DNA of 60,503 bases from Collinsella sp. GTDB taxonomy: Bacteria > Actinomycetota > Coriobacteriia > Coriobacteriales > Coriobacteriaceae. The stretch's first letter is position 1. Each line of letters opens with the position of its first letter. The DNA is taken from contig DXMW01000033.1 of assembly GCA_019414045.1 (NCBI GenBank), positions 1-60,503 on the forward strand. The letters run 5' to 3'. The notes under the pieces were generated by a model. It made no database searches. It saw nothing but the letters and a program-made list of their open reading frames with translations, and was not told the origin of the DNA. This document shows positions 16,498-23,893 of the stretch, piece after piece. Position numbers and translations under genes: made by a program.

Positions 16498-16711
16498 TGG
16501 TGCTCCCCATCATTATTCCCCCGGACGCGGCCGCGCGCGCGGCGTCCGGGGGCTTCTGGATATGTATACGCATGCGCGGGCGGCACGCCGCTCGACGCTT
16601 ACACCCCGTGCATGCGCAAAAAGCACCTGCATGGGGTCATCGACTGTATGGTCGAGGTTTGGATTTCACCTGTAACCTTTCTCTTGACCCTCATTAACCG
16701 CAGTAACTATA
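16498..16711 (-). promoter_or_regulatory. structured leader of the MgtE-like/NRMT operon
   Basis: A -10-like TATAGT reads on the minus strand at 16711-16706, giving a leader of about 200 nt. It contains a hairpin around 16608-16642 and a very stable one at 16518-16552 (11-bp CCCCCGGACGC/GCGTCCGGGGG arms with a GC-rich loop), which ends about 10 nt before the GGGGAG ribosome site. No -35 box was recognised. I could not match it to the M-box or yybP-ykoY riboswitch consensus by eye. Confidence 0.4.
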
Positions 16712-16788
16712 GCATCAGCATCGCCCTGCGGCATCGAATTTATGCGCTGCACATTGCAGGCATACCAAACGCTGACGCATCCGTGACA

Positions 16789-16817
16789 TAGTCATTGGGG
16801 ACGTTCTTAAATGACTA
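16789..16817. repeat. GGGGACGTTCTTAAATGACTA repeat, copy C (half element)
   Basis: TAGTCATT and AATGACTA arms around GGGGACGTTCTTA. The same words occur in the larger copies at 25181-25305 and 28785-28946. It lies 8 nt downstream of the stop codon of the deacetylase-like gene. Confidence 0.7.
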
Positions 16818-16825
16818 CCCAATAA

Positions 16826-18232
16826 CTACTCTGTGGTGTCGTTGTCCTCGGCAAGTTGGGGGAACACGGCATCCTTGGGCATGGTGACCTTCGTCAGCGA
16901 GGTGAGCTTTTTGCTCAGCGACGCGTCCGTCTTGACCAGGTCGCTGAGCGTCACGATCTTGTAGCCGTCGGCAATGAGGCCGTCGATAATCTGCGGCAGC
17001 GCCTCGAGCGTCTGCTCGGCGCATTCGTCTCTATCGGTGAGCAGCACGATATTGCCCGGCGTCACCGAATCGAGCACCGTCGAGACCTGCTCGTCGGCAC
17101 CGTTGAGCAGCCAGTCGCCCGAGTCAATATTCCACGAGACCACGGCGGAGACCAGGTCCATCGCATCAATCCAGTTTTGCTCGTCAAAGGCAGCGTAGGG
17201 AGCACGCAGCAGCATCGTCTTCACGCCGGTCGCCGACTTAATCGCATCGGTGCCTTTCGTGATCTGTTCGCGTACCGCCTCACGGTCCTGACCCTTGAGC
17301 GAATCGTCGCCGTAGCTGTTGGATCCGATCTCGCACCCGGCATCGACAATCGCCTTGGCCGTGGCAGGCGATGCCTCGGCCGCATCGCCCGACAGGAAGA
17401 ACGTCGCGGTGACGCCCTTTTCCTTGAGTACCTGCAAGATCTGCTTGGTAGCGCTGCTCGGACCCTCGTCAAACGTCAGCGCCACGTACTTTTTGTTGCC
17501 CTTGGGCGCCACGCTGGCGCACGCAACGACGCAATCGGTGGCGGGCACGACCTCGCCGCGGTCCTGTGTCTTGCCCGATTGCTCGCCGACCCACACCTCG
17601 GAGCGGCCCTGGACACCCCACGTCTGCACATACTCGATAGCGCCCGTACCCTCGACCTTGAGCTTGGGCTCGATAACCGTAGCCTGAACCTCGTGCTTCT
17701 CGTAGGTGTTACGGCCATCCTTGACCGTCACCTTCTCGCCGCCCTCAAGTTCGCGGCTATCCCATTTGCCCTGCTTCACGCGCTTGCCGTCGACCTTCAC
17801 CGACAGCTTTTCGCCCCCATGGCGCTTGAGCACGCTGTCATCGACGGCCAGCAGGTCGCCTGCGTCGTAGGTGTCAGTCAACTCCTGGTCGTCGATGAGA
17901 TTCTGCAGCGTAGAGCCCACACGCACCGCTGTCTTCTGGCCGTTGAGCTCCACGTCCACACTGCGGTTGACGTAGCCCACGACGGCAGCGATAAACAGCA
18001 CGAGCGCGCAACCCACGGCGATGAGCGCGTAGGGCAGGCGAGACGAACGACGGGGTGTGCGGCTGTTGCCGATGCGCGCGCTGCGATCGCTAAAGCCGCG
18101 GCTATGGTTGAGATACATCGCGCCGGGCTTACGGTGACGGCGGCGCTGACCGCTGGGCAGCTGCCCCAGGTCGCGGCGCGCCGTCGGACGCGCACCCGAA
18201 CGCCCGTTTAAGTTGGATCCGTTTTGGCGCAT
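16826..18232 (-). CDS. degenerate polysaccharide deacetylase (NodB fold) with ubiquitin-like domain
   Basis: A membrane-anchored 468-aa protein: basic cytosolic tail (1-68), one membrane segment (about 69-88, LPYALIAVGCALVLFIAAVV), a DUF348-like domain (about 92-190, NGQKTAVRVGSTLQNLID) as found in Rpf-type wall proteins, and a C-terminal NodB-homology domain from about 255. The catalytic motifs are altered: TFDDGP is TFDEGP, the metal-binding HxxxH block is NSYGDD, and the final LLHD is LLTD. RAPYA (for RPPYG) remains. The usual metal site is therefore largely missing and the protein may be inactive as a deacetylase, or may bind glycan. Start 18232 has GGGAGG upstream. Confidence 0.8.
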   Translation of the reverse strand: MRQNGSNLNGRSGARPTARRDLGQLPSGQRRRHRKPGAMYLNHSRGFSDRSARIGNSRTPRRSSRLPYALIAVGCALVLFIAAVVGYVNRSVDVELNGQKTAVRVGSTLQNLIDDQELTDTYDAGDLLAVDDSVLKRHGGEKLSVKVDGKRVKQGKWDSRELEGGEKVTVKDGRNTYEKHEVQATVIEPKLKVEGTGAIEYVQTWGVQGRSEVWVGEQSGKTQDRGEVVPATDCVVACASVAPKGNKKYVALTFDEGPSSATKQILQVLKEKGVTATFFLSGDAAEASPATAKAIVDAGCEIGSNSYGDDSLKGQDREAVREQITKGTDAIKSATGVKTMLLRAPYAAFDEQNWIDAMDLVSAVVSWNIDSGDWLLNGADEQVSTVLDSVTPGNIVLLTDRDECAEQTLEALPQIIDGLIADGYKIVTLSDLVKTDASLSKKLTSLTKVTMPKDAVFPQLAEDNDTTE

Positions 18233-18250
18233 GTGCCCTCCCCCATAAAC

Positions 18251-18284
18251 ACAGCAAGCCGGAGCAACAGGTCTCCGGCTTGCC
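18251..18284 (-). terminator. terminator of the YtxH/PRC operon
   Basis: CAAGCCGGAG and CTCCGGCTTG arms with an 8-nt loop, about 20 nt after the PRC-barrel stop on the minus strand; followed by CTGTGTTT, a weak T-rich tract. It lies just before the deacetylase-like gene start. Confidence 0.6.
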
Positions 18285-18304
18285 TCCCATCATTTGGTAC
18301 GTCG

Positions 18305-19060
18305 CTATTTTGTAGCTTTTGACGAGCCTCCGCTCGCCTTTTGGTATTCGTCCTTAAAGGCCTTGAACATACCGCGCGTCTTGCCGAGCTGCTTGCCCAG
18401 TGCGCGGCTGCCCTTGTCCACGGCGACCGATCCCTTGTCATCGAGCACCTTGGCGTCCTTTTTGACCTTGTCGCCCACCACGACGCTGGCCTCGGCGGCC
18501 TTGGCAGCCGCACCGCCCGAATACCCGAGCGACTTGACCTCGTCCGAGACGACCATCGCGCCGTTCTCGTAGCCGCGCAGCATCGTCGGCGGCACCTGCG
18601 TGTCACCAACCAAAACACTCGAAGCAGCGCCGGCGGTCACATAGAATGCCTGCACGATGCCCGAGCGCGGCTTGAACTCAACGTCCGAGCAATAGCCCAC
18701 GACGTCGCCCGATTCCGTGCGCACGTCCATACCGACCCAGATGATGCAATCGTCCAGGTTGATGTCGAGGCGCTTGGCCGCAGCGGTATCGTAGGTGCCC
18801 TTGACGTCGTCAACCGCGATGGCGCCCTCGTAGACACCAATGGCGTCGAGCGCTACGAATCGGTCGGGACGCTCGATCATGCCCGCGATATCGGACTGGC
18901 GGACCATAAAGCCGACCACGCGCGTACCGCCCGGGGTAAAGACCGGAAAGTGAATCTTTCCGAGCTTTTTAGGGCTGCGCGGCGTGCCGTCCTTTTTGGT
19001 GCGCTTGTCCTCGGCAGGCTTGCGATAGATCTTGGCGCCGACAAAATCCCCGGCGCGCAT
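18305..19060 (-). CDS. PRC-barrel domain protein
   Basis: A 251-aa protein with two PRC-barrel-like halves: about 1-95 (GKIHFPVFTPGGTRVVGFMVRQ) and 96-180 (DDCIIWVGMDVRTESGDVVG, then SDVEFKPRSGIVQAFYVT). The C-terminal 70 residues are Lys/Asp/Gly-rich and probably disordered. The PRC barrel is a small adaptor fold often found in RNA- or membrane-associated proteins. There is no signal peptide, so it is cytosolic. Its ATG overlaps the stop of the ytxH-like gene by one base (TAATG), so translation is coupled. The pairing with a YtxH protein and the nearby MgtE-like protein with PRC segments suggest an envelope-linked role, which is inference. Confidence 0.75.
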   Translation of the reverse strand: MRAGDFVGAKIYRKPAEDKRTKKDGTPRSPKKLGKIHFPVFTPGGTRVVGFMVRQSDIAGMIERPDRFVALDAIGVYEGAIAVDDVKGTYDTAAAKRLDINLDDCIIWVGMDVRTESGDVVGYCSDVEFKPRSGIVQAFYVTAGAASSVLVGDTQVPPTMLRGYENGAMVVSDEVKSLGYSGGAAAKAAEASVVVGDKVKKDAKVLDDKGSVAVDKGSRALGKQLGKTRGMFKAFKDEYQKASGGSSKATK

Positions 19061-19449
19061 TATGCCTCGGTCGAGGGCTCCGCAGCCTCGGCATCAGCCT
19101 CGACGGCGTTCTCGACCATGACGTCGGCGGCAGGCGTCACGTTGCCACCCGAAATGGCGTCGTTGAGCTGCTCGCGCAGCTGGTCCATGCGCTCGCGGGC
19201 CAGGTCGACCTTGGCGCGCAGGTCGTCGGTCTTGGCGTCGACCATCGGGCCAAAGTCATTCACCGCAGCACGGGCCTCCTCGGCGCTGTGCTCGTAGGTG
19301 TCGCGCATATTGTCCCAGGCGTCGTTGGCGATATCGGCAGCCATGGCGCGGGTCTCGGCGCCCGAGCGCGGGGCCAGAGCAACACCGATAATAGCGCCGG
19401 CAGCGGCACCAAAAAGTGCGCCGGAGACAAAGCTGAAAGTCTTACCCAT
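19060..19449 (-). CDS. YtxH-domain small envelope protein
   Basis: A 129-aa protein of YtxH type. One glycine/alanine-rich membrane segment lies at residues 4-28 (FVSGALFGAAAGAIIGVALAP), followed by the typical RSGAETRAM and an amphipathic, coiled-coil-like helix (about 35-95), then an acidic tail. YtxH proteins are general-stress-linked membrane proteins of unclear function. The start at 19449 has GAGAGGA upstream at 7-8 nt; another ATG two codons earlier is too close to that site. First gene of a two-gene operon with the PRC-barrel gene. Confidence 0.8.
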   Translation of the reverse strand: MGKTFSFVSGALFGAAAGAIIGVALAPRSGAETRAMAADIANDAWDNMRDTYEHSAEEARAAVNDFGPMVDAKTDDLRAKVDLARERMDQLREQLNDAISGGNVTPAADVMVENAVEADAEAAEPSTEA

Positions 19450-19500
19450 GATCATTCCTCTCCTGCGGGCACGTCGGTGCCCACCGTTTGAATGCTGTCC

Positions 19501-19506
19501 ATTATA
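19501..19506 (-). promoter_or_regulatory. -10 box for the ytxH-PRC operon
   Basis: A perfect TATAAT, preceded by GGG, reads on the minus strand 52 nt before the ytxH ATG. The -35 position (about 17 nt upstream) is a poor match. Confidence 0.45.
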
Positions 19507-19585
19507 CCCGCAGCGCATCACTTGCCGCTCCGCTCATCTGCGTACGGCAAAGGCGCAGGTACGTGATGGTGATAAACGCGTAGGC

Positions 19586-20419
19586 CTACTCCTGAGGCAT
19601 AGCCGGCATGGCCACCGTGGCACCCGGGTCCTCGCCGGCGCCGTCCACGAGTGGCAGGCCGCCCTCATGCGCAGGTCCTGCCGGAACCGTCGCCGCACCG
19701 CCAAAGACGGCAGCGGAGGCCTCGTGGTTCTCGGCAACCGCGCCCTCGGTATCAATCGCCACCTGGGGCTCGTCGTCAAAGTTGGGGACGCCCTGGGGCT
19801 CGGTGGGAACGGGCTCGGCGGTCGCATCGGCAACGGGCTCGGCGTCGACCGGCACATCGCCCTCGTCAGCGCCCTCGTCCTCGGCAGCATCTTCGCCGTT
19901 CGCAGCAGCGACGGCCTCGTGAGGATCCTTGCCCTCGGCCTCGGCGCGCATGCCCAGCACCAGGTTGCGCAGGCCCGCGACCGTGCCTTCCACGTCGGGG
20001 GCAGGCTGGTCGGCGTGCAGGTACGCCCAGTCCATCATAAAGGTGGCCGACGACAGCGCACCGATGGCCAGTGCGTCGTCGGGACACGAAAGCTCGACCT
20101 CAAAGACACGCTCGTCATGCTCGCTTACGCGCGTGCGGCCGCACGAGATGCTACCGGCAAGACCGGTCTCGTTCATGAGCTCGACCGTCACGTGCTCCAG
20201 CAGGTGGCAGAGCTCGGTCTGACCCATGCAGTCCTGGAACTCGCGGCCGGAATCGCCCAGGCACAGGTGCTTGGCAATCGCCGGTACCAGGTAGTACACG
20301 CGCGCCGTGGCCTCGATGTCCTCCGAGGTCATGAGCGGCATGCCGGGGTTCACCAGCACATGCGCACAGATCTTGTCCTCGCTGACGGTGACCTTAAGGA
20401 TGTTGAACAGGCCTGCCAT
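19586..20419 (-). CDS. protein with cyanophycin-synthetase N-domain-like core and acidic tail
   Basis: A 277-aa protein. The first 160 residues form a compact domain with the run CMGQTELCHLLEHVTVELMNETG, which resembles the GHxxEHVxLEL region in the N-terminal domain of cyanophycin synthetase. The ATP-grasp and Mur-ligase domains of that enzyme are absent. Residues 160-277 are low-complexity, rich in Ala, Glu, Asp and Pro, and likely disordered. It could be a stand-alone accessory domain for a Mur-ligase-like enzyme elsewhere. Start 20419 has AGGGGAGAG upstream. It begins 24 nt after the CorC-type gene stop, so they are probably cotranscribed. The family link is tentative. Confidence 0.6.
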   Translation of the reverse strand: MAGLFNILKVTVSEDKICAHVLVNPGMPLMTSEDIEATARVYYLVPAIAKHLCLGDSGREFQDCMGQTELCHLLEHVTVELMNETGLAGSISCGRTRVSEHDERVFEVELSCPDDALAIGALSSATFMMDWAYLHADQPAPDVEGTVAGLRNLVLGMRAEAEGKDPHEAVAAANGEDAAEDEGADEGDVPVDAEPVADATAEPVPTEPQGVPNFDDEPQVAIDTEGAVAENHEASAAVFGGAATVPAGPAHEGGLPLVDGAGEDPGATVAMPAMPQE

Positions 20420-20443
20420 AACTCTCCCCTACTCTTCCTTGTC

Positions 20444-21817
20444 CTACTCGTCGCCATCGTGCGGATCCACAGAGCCCGCACCCGACGCCGCCGGCTTCTC
20501 TGCCGAAGACTCGGAATCCTTCTTATCGGTTTCGGCCGGAGCGATCACGCGAATGAGCGAGATGCGCTGGCCACGCATCGACTGCACTTTAAACTTGTAC
20601 CCCGCGACCTCAAACACCTCTCCGATGTCGGGCACCGAGTCACAAAGCTCCAAAATCCAGCCGGCGATGGTCTCATAATCATCGCTTTCCTCGAGCGGCC
20701 AACCAAGCTCAATCGCGTCATCGCACGAAAAACGCCCATCGACGAGCCACTCGCGGCGTGAGAGGCGCGTGAGGTACTTGTTGTCGGGGTCGAACTCGTC
20801 CTCAATCTCGCCCACGATCTCCTCGACGATGTCCTCGATGGTGATGATGCCGGCCGTACCGCCGTACTCGTCCACGACCACCACGATCTGGTCGTGAGAG
20901 GTCTGCATCTCGGACAGCAGCGGCAGGATGTCCTTGGTGTCGGGCACAAAGGTGGCGTCGCGCAAAAAGCCGGCGATGGGCTGGTCGCCCTTGCCGTCGA
21001 GCGCGGGCTGGATCAGGTCCTTGATGTGCGCGATGCCCGCGACGTTGTCGGGGTCCTCGTGATAGACGGGGATGCGGCTGAAGCCGGTCTGGCGCATGGT
21101 GGATAGCACGCTGGCGACCGTCTCGTCGTCCTCGCACATGGTGGTGTCCACGCGCGGCACCATGACCTCGCGGGCAACGGTGTCGCCCAGGTCAAAGATC
21201 TCGTGGATCATGCGCTTTTCCTCGTCGAGCAGGTCGTCCTGCTCCGAGACCATGTACTTGATCTCTTCTTCCGAGACGTTCTGACGGTCGTCGGCACTCT
21301 TGATACGCAAGATGCGGGCCAGGCCATCGGAGCAAGCGCCAGTCAGCCACACGAGCGGACGGGCGATCTTCTGGAACACGGAAAGCGGGCCCACGACCTG
21401 CTTGGACACGCCCTCGGCATTGGCCAGGCCGATGCGCTTGGGGACGAGCTCGCCGATCACGATGGACACGAAGGCGACCGCGACGGTGATGATGACCGGC
21501 GCCAGGCCGCGCGCGATGGCGGAGAGCGGCGCGATGCCAAAGCTCATGAGCCACGTGGCAAGCGGGTCGGACAGGCTCGTCGAGGCGACGGCGGACGAGG
21601 CGAAGCCCACGAGCGTGATGGCGACCTGGATGGTGGCGAGCAGCTGGTCGGAGTCGGCGGCCAGCTTAATGGCACGCTCGGCGCGCTTGTCGCCTTCCTC
21701 GGCCTCATGCTCCAGCACGGCGCGCTTGGCCGTGGTGAGCGCCATCTCGGACATAGAGAAGTAGCCGTTGATGAGGGTCAAAACGAGGGTAGTGATAAGG
21801 GAGATGGTTATGTCCAT
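20444..21817 (-). CDS. CorC/HlyC (CNNM-type) membrane protein with CBS pair
   Basis: A 457-aa protein of the CNNM/CorC family, linked to Mg2+/Co2+ efflux or its control. Order: N-terminal CNNM transmembrane domain (about 1-190, with SMSEMALTTAKRAVLE and the conserved VIGELVPKRIGL), acidic helical linker (SEEEIKYMVSE), CBS pair (about 205-335, VMVPRVDTTMC then VDEYGGTAGIITIEDIVEEIVGEI), and a C-terminal CorC_HlyC domain (about 345-430, REWLVDGRFS). Family length and motifs are complete. The ribosome site (GGAGG) is 15 nt from the ATG, unusually far. It is followed by the cyanophycin-synthetase-like gene. Confidence 0.9.
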   Translation of the reverse strand: MDITISLITTLVLTLINGYFSMSEMALTTAKRAVLEHEAEEGDKRAERAIKLAADSDQLLATIQVAITLVGFASSAVASTSLSDPLATWLMSFGIAPLSAIARGLAPVIITVAVAFVSIVIGELVPKRIGLANAEGVSKQVVGPLSVFQKIARPLVWLTGACSDGLARILRIKSADDRQNVSEEEIKYMVSEQDDLLDEEKRMIHEIFDLGDTVAREVMVPRVDTTMCEDDETVASVLSTMRQTGFSRIPVYHEDPDNVAGIAHIKDLIQPALDGKGDQPIAGFLRDATFVPDTKDILPLLSEMQTSHDQIVVVVDEYGGTAGIITIEDIVEEIVGEIEDEFDPDNKYLTRLSRREWLVDGRFSCDDAIELGWPLEESDDYETIAGWILELCDSVPDIGEVFEVAGYKFKVQSMRGQRISLIRVIAPAETDKKDSESSAEKPAASGAGSVDPHDGDE

Positions 21818-21927
21818 CGGGAGTTTCTCGAACCTCCAAGATTCGGGACGTCAGGTCAAAACGTTGATGACGGATACGGCAATTGCACCGGCGCCCAAAC
21901 GAGGACGCGGGCGCGCAGGCGCGGTCG

Positions 21928-22611
21928 CTAGATTACGAAGAGAATCACCGCCATGAACTGGAAGATGCTGCCGGCGAGCACCCACAAGTGGAAAACACTG
22001 TGCAGATAGCGCACGTTTTTGGCGATATAGAACGGCACGCCCACGGTGTAGCACACGCCGCCGACGGCGAGCAGGGCAAGCGCCACGGGGTTCAGCAGCG
22101 CCACGAGCTCGGGCAGCTTAAAGACGACGAGCCAGCCCATCAGCAGGTAGACCAGGCCGCTTACCCAGTGCGGCTGGCGCTCGCACATAAAGCATTCGAG
22201 GGCAATGCCGATAATGGCGATGGCCCATACGGCAAAGAACAGCGCAGGGCCGCCGTCGTTTGCGAGCGTGATGAGGCAAAACGGCGTATAGCTACCGGCA
22301 ATGAGCAGGTAGATGCAGCTGTGGTCGATGATGCGAAACACGCGCTTGGCGCGCGCGGGCTGAATCGCGTGGTAGAGCGTGGAGGCCAAGTATTCGAGGA
22401 TGATACTGACGCCATAGACAATCGCCGCGGCCATGTGGGCCGGACCTCCGCCGCGCAGGGCAGCGAATACGATCAGGAGCACCAGGCCCGCGATACCCAG
22501 CAGGCAGCCGACACCATGGGTGACGGAGTTCATGATCTCCTCACCCACCGTGTAGTGTGGAACGGCCGCGGTCTTGGGTCGCGGCTTAGAACTGTCGCTC
22601 GAATCGGACAT
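21928..22611 (-). CDS. hemolysin III / TrhA family membrane protein
   Basis: A seven-helix membrane protein of the PAQR/hemolysin III family, 227 aa. Marks are EEIMNSVTHGVGCLLG in the first helix, STLYHAIQ after helix two, RIIDHSCIYLLIAGSYTPFCL, and YLHSVFHLWVLAGS near the end. These supply the conserved His and Ser/Asp residues of the metal site (DH, HS, H). Bacterial members influence membrane energetics and lipid state; a toxin role is not implied. ATG 22611 is chosen over the TTG at 22629, with GGAGG 11 nt upstream. A -10-like TATAGT reads on the minus strand at 22652-22647. Confidence 0.92.
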   Translation of the reverse strand: MSDSSDSSKPRPKTAAVPHYTVGEEIMNSVTHGVGCLLGIAGLVLLIVFAALRGGGPAHMAAAIVYGVSIILEYLASTLYHAIQPARAKRVFRIIDHSCIYLLIAGSYTPFCLITLANDGGPALFFAVWAIAIIGIALECFMCERQPHWVSGLVYLLMGWLVVFKLPELVALLNPVALALLAVGGVCYTVGVPFYIAKNVRYLHSVFHLWVLAGSIFQFMAVILFVI

Positions 22612-22718
22612 GCCGGTTACATCCTCCAACGTAAAGAGTTCTCAACACTATATCAAAGCGTCTGGGTGCGTGCGAAATTTGCACCATACGTGACCCTTTG
22701 TTTACCCATTCTTTGCCT

Positions 22719-22777
22719 GTTGACGCGTCAACGGCGAACATCCATAATGCGCTTGTTTTAAATGTTGATGTATTAAC
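22719..22777 (+). promoter_or_regulatory. hydrolase promoter with two matching operators
   Basis: TTGACG at 22720-22725 and CATAAT at 22743-22748 are 17 nt apart, a good sigma-70-type promoter. A perfect 14-bp palindrome, GTTGACGCGTCAAC (22719-22732), covers the -35. A second site of the same shape, GTTGATGTATTAAC (22764-22777), lies just after the expected start of transcription. Centres are 45 bp apart. This fits a dimeric repressor binding both sites. Confidence 0.65.
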
Positions 22778-22797
22778 ATCTTATAGGAAAGCTTCTT

Positions 22798-23763
22798 ATG
22801 TCTCAAAACGCACGTTCCCATCGAAAGCTCAAGATAGCCGGCATCGTTGCGCTGGTGCTCGTTGTAGCGCTGCTGGGGTTTGCCGGCAACTTCTTGTTCG
22901 ACTTTGCCCTGAACCCTCGCGCCCCCTACACCATGAAGATGATGCAGGACGGCAAGGACGCCGAAAAGGGTGAACAGATGGATGCCGAGGGAACCGAGGC
23001 GCGGGCATGGTTTAAAGAGAACCGCGAGAGCAGCAGCCTCACCGCAGATGACGGAACCGAACTTGCCGCTTGGTATTTTGTCGCCCCAGAGAGCACGCAC
23101 AATTACGCTATCTGCCTACACGGATACACCGATGAGCCCATCGGTATGGCCCGATACGTCAAGCGATTCCACGACCGCGGCATGAACGTGCTCGCACCTG
23201 CCGCCCGCGCCCACGAGCGTTCCGGCGGTGACTACATCGGCATGGGCTGGCCCGAGCGACTCGATGTCGTCGCGTGGATCGGGCGGATCGTTGCGGCCGA
23301 TCCCAAGGCGCGCATCCTGGTCTTTGGCGAGTCGATGGGTGCAGCGACCGCCATGAATGTAGCGGGGGAATCTCTGCCCGCAAACGTGAAATGCATTATC
23401 GAGGACTGCGGCTATACAAGCGTTTGGGACGAGTTTTCTTTGCAGCTCAAGGACGTGTTCGGCCTGCCCAGCTTTCCCTTGCTCGATGTGGCCAACCTGG
23501 TATGCAACGTACGCGCAGGCTACGACTTTCATAAGGCGAGCAGCGTGGAACAGCTCAAGCGCACGACGGTTCCCATGCTTTTTATCCACGGTGACCAAGA
23601 CACCTTTGTACCGTACAGTATGCTCGACCAAAACTACGAGGCGTGCGCCAGCAAGGTTAAACAGAAGCTCACTATCCACGGCGCCACCCACGCCAAGAGC
23701 GCGCAAGTCGACCCCGAGCTCTACTGGAATACGGTCGACGACTTCCTCGACAAGAATTTTTAG
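22798..23763 (+). CDS. membrane-anchored alpha/beta hydrolase
   Basis: A 321-aa serine hydrolase held at the outer face of the membrane by one N-terminal segment (about 12-34, IAGIVALVLVVALLGFAGNF). The alpha/beta fold shows ICLHGYTDEP (oxyanion region), the nucleophile elbow with Ser179 in GESMG, Asp268 in HGDQDTFVP and His298 in GATHAKS, a full triad. It resembles the YqkD/BEM46-like hydrolases whose substrates are unknown. The ribosome site AGGAAAG lies 6 nt before the ATG at 22798. It is a single-gene unit with a well-formed promoter, two operators (22719-22777) and a terminator at 23807-23848, so it is probably induced by a specific signal. Confidence 0.88.
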   Translation: MSQNARSHRKLKIAGIVALVLVVALLGFAGNFLFDFALNPRAPYTMKMMQDGKDAEKGEQMDAEGTEARAWFKENRESSSLTADDGTELAAWYFVAPESTHNYAICLHGYTDEPIGMARYVKRFHDRGMNVLAPAARAHERSGGDYIGMGWPERLDVVAWIGRIVAADPKARILVFGESMGAATAMNVAGESLPANVKCIIEDCGYTSVWDEFSLQLKDVFGLPSFPLLDVANLVCNVRAGYDFHKASSVEQLKRTTVPMLFIHGDQDTFVPYSMLDQNYEACASKVKQKLTIHGATHAKSAQVDPELYWNTVDDFLDKNF

Positions 23764-23806
23764 GGAAATAGTACGGTTCACTGGTCTATCTGGCCCCTAG
23801 CACTTC

Positions 23807-23848
23807 CAAAAAGCCGCCCGTGGGCGCTGTGCTCACAGGCGGTTTTTC
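23807..23848. terminator. bidirectional terminator
   Basis: AAAAAGCCGCC...GTG pairs with CAC...GGCGGTTTTT, giving a U-run on both strands. It lies between the convergent hydrolase and DUF362 genes. Confidence 0.8.
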
Positions 23849-23893
23849 TAACGTTGCGCTACAAAAGCGCTTGATATGTCCAATAGCTAGGCG

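Noticed and set aside
16498..16711. M-box (ykoK) riboswitch
   Set aside because: A GGGTCAAGAGAAA stretch recalls part of the M-box, but the other conserved blocks were not found; kept only as a structured leader.
16856..18211. 451-aa frame on the plus strand
   Set aside because: Antisense to the deacetylase-like gene, without a ribosome site or family pattern.
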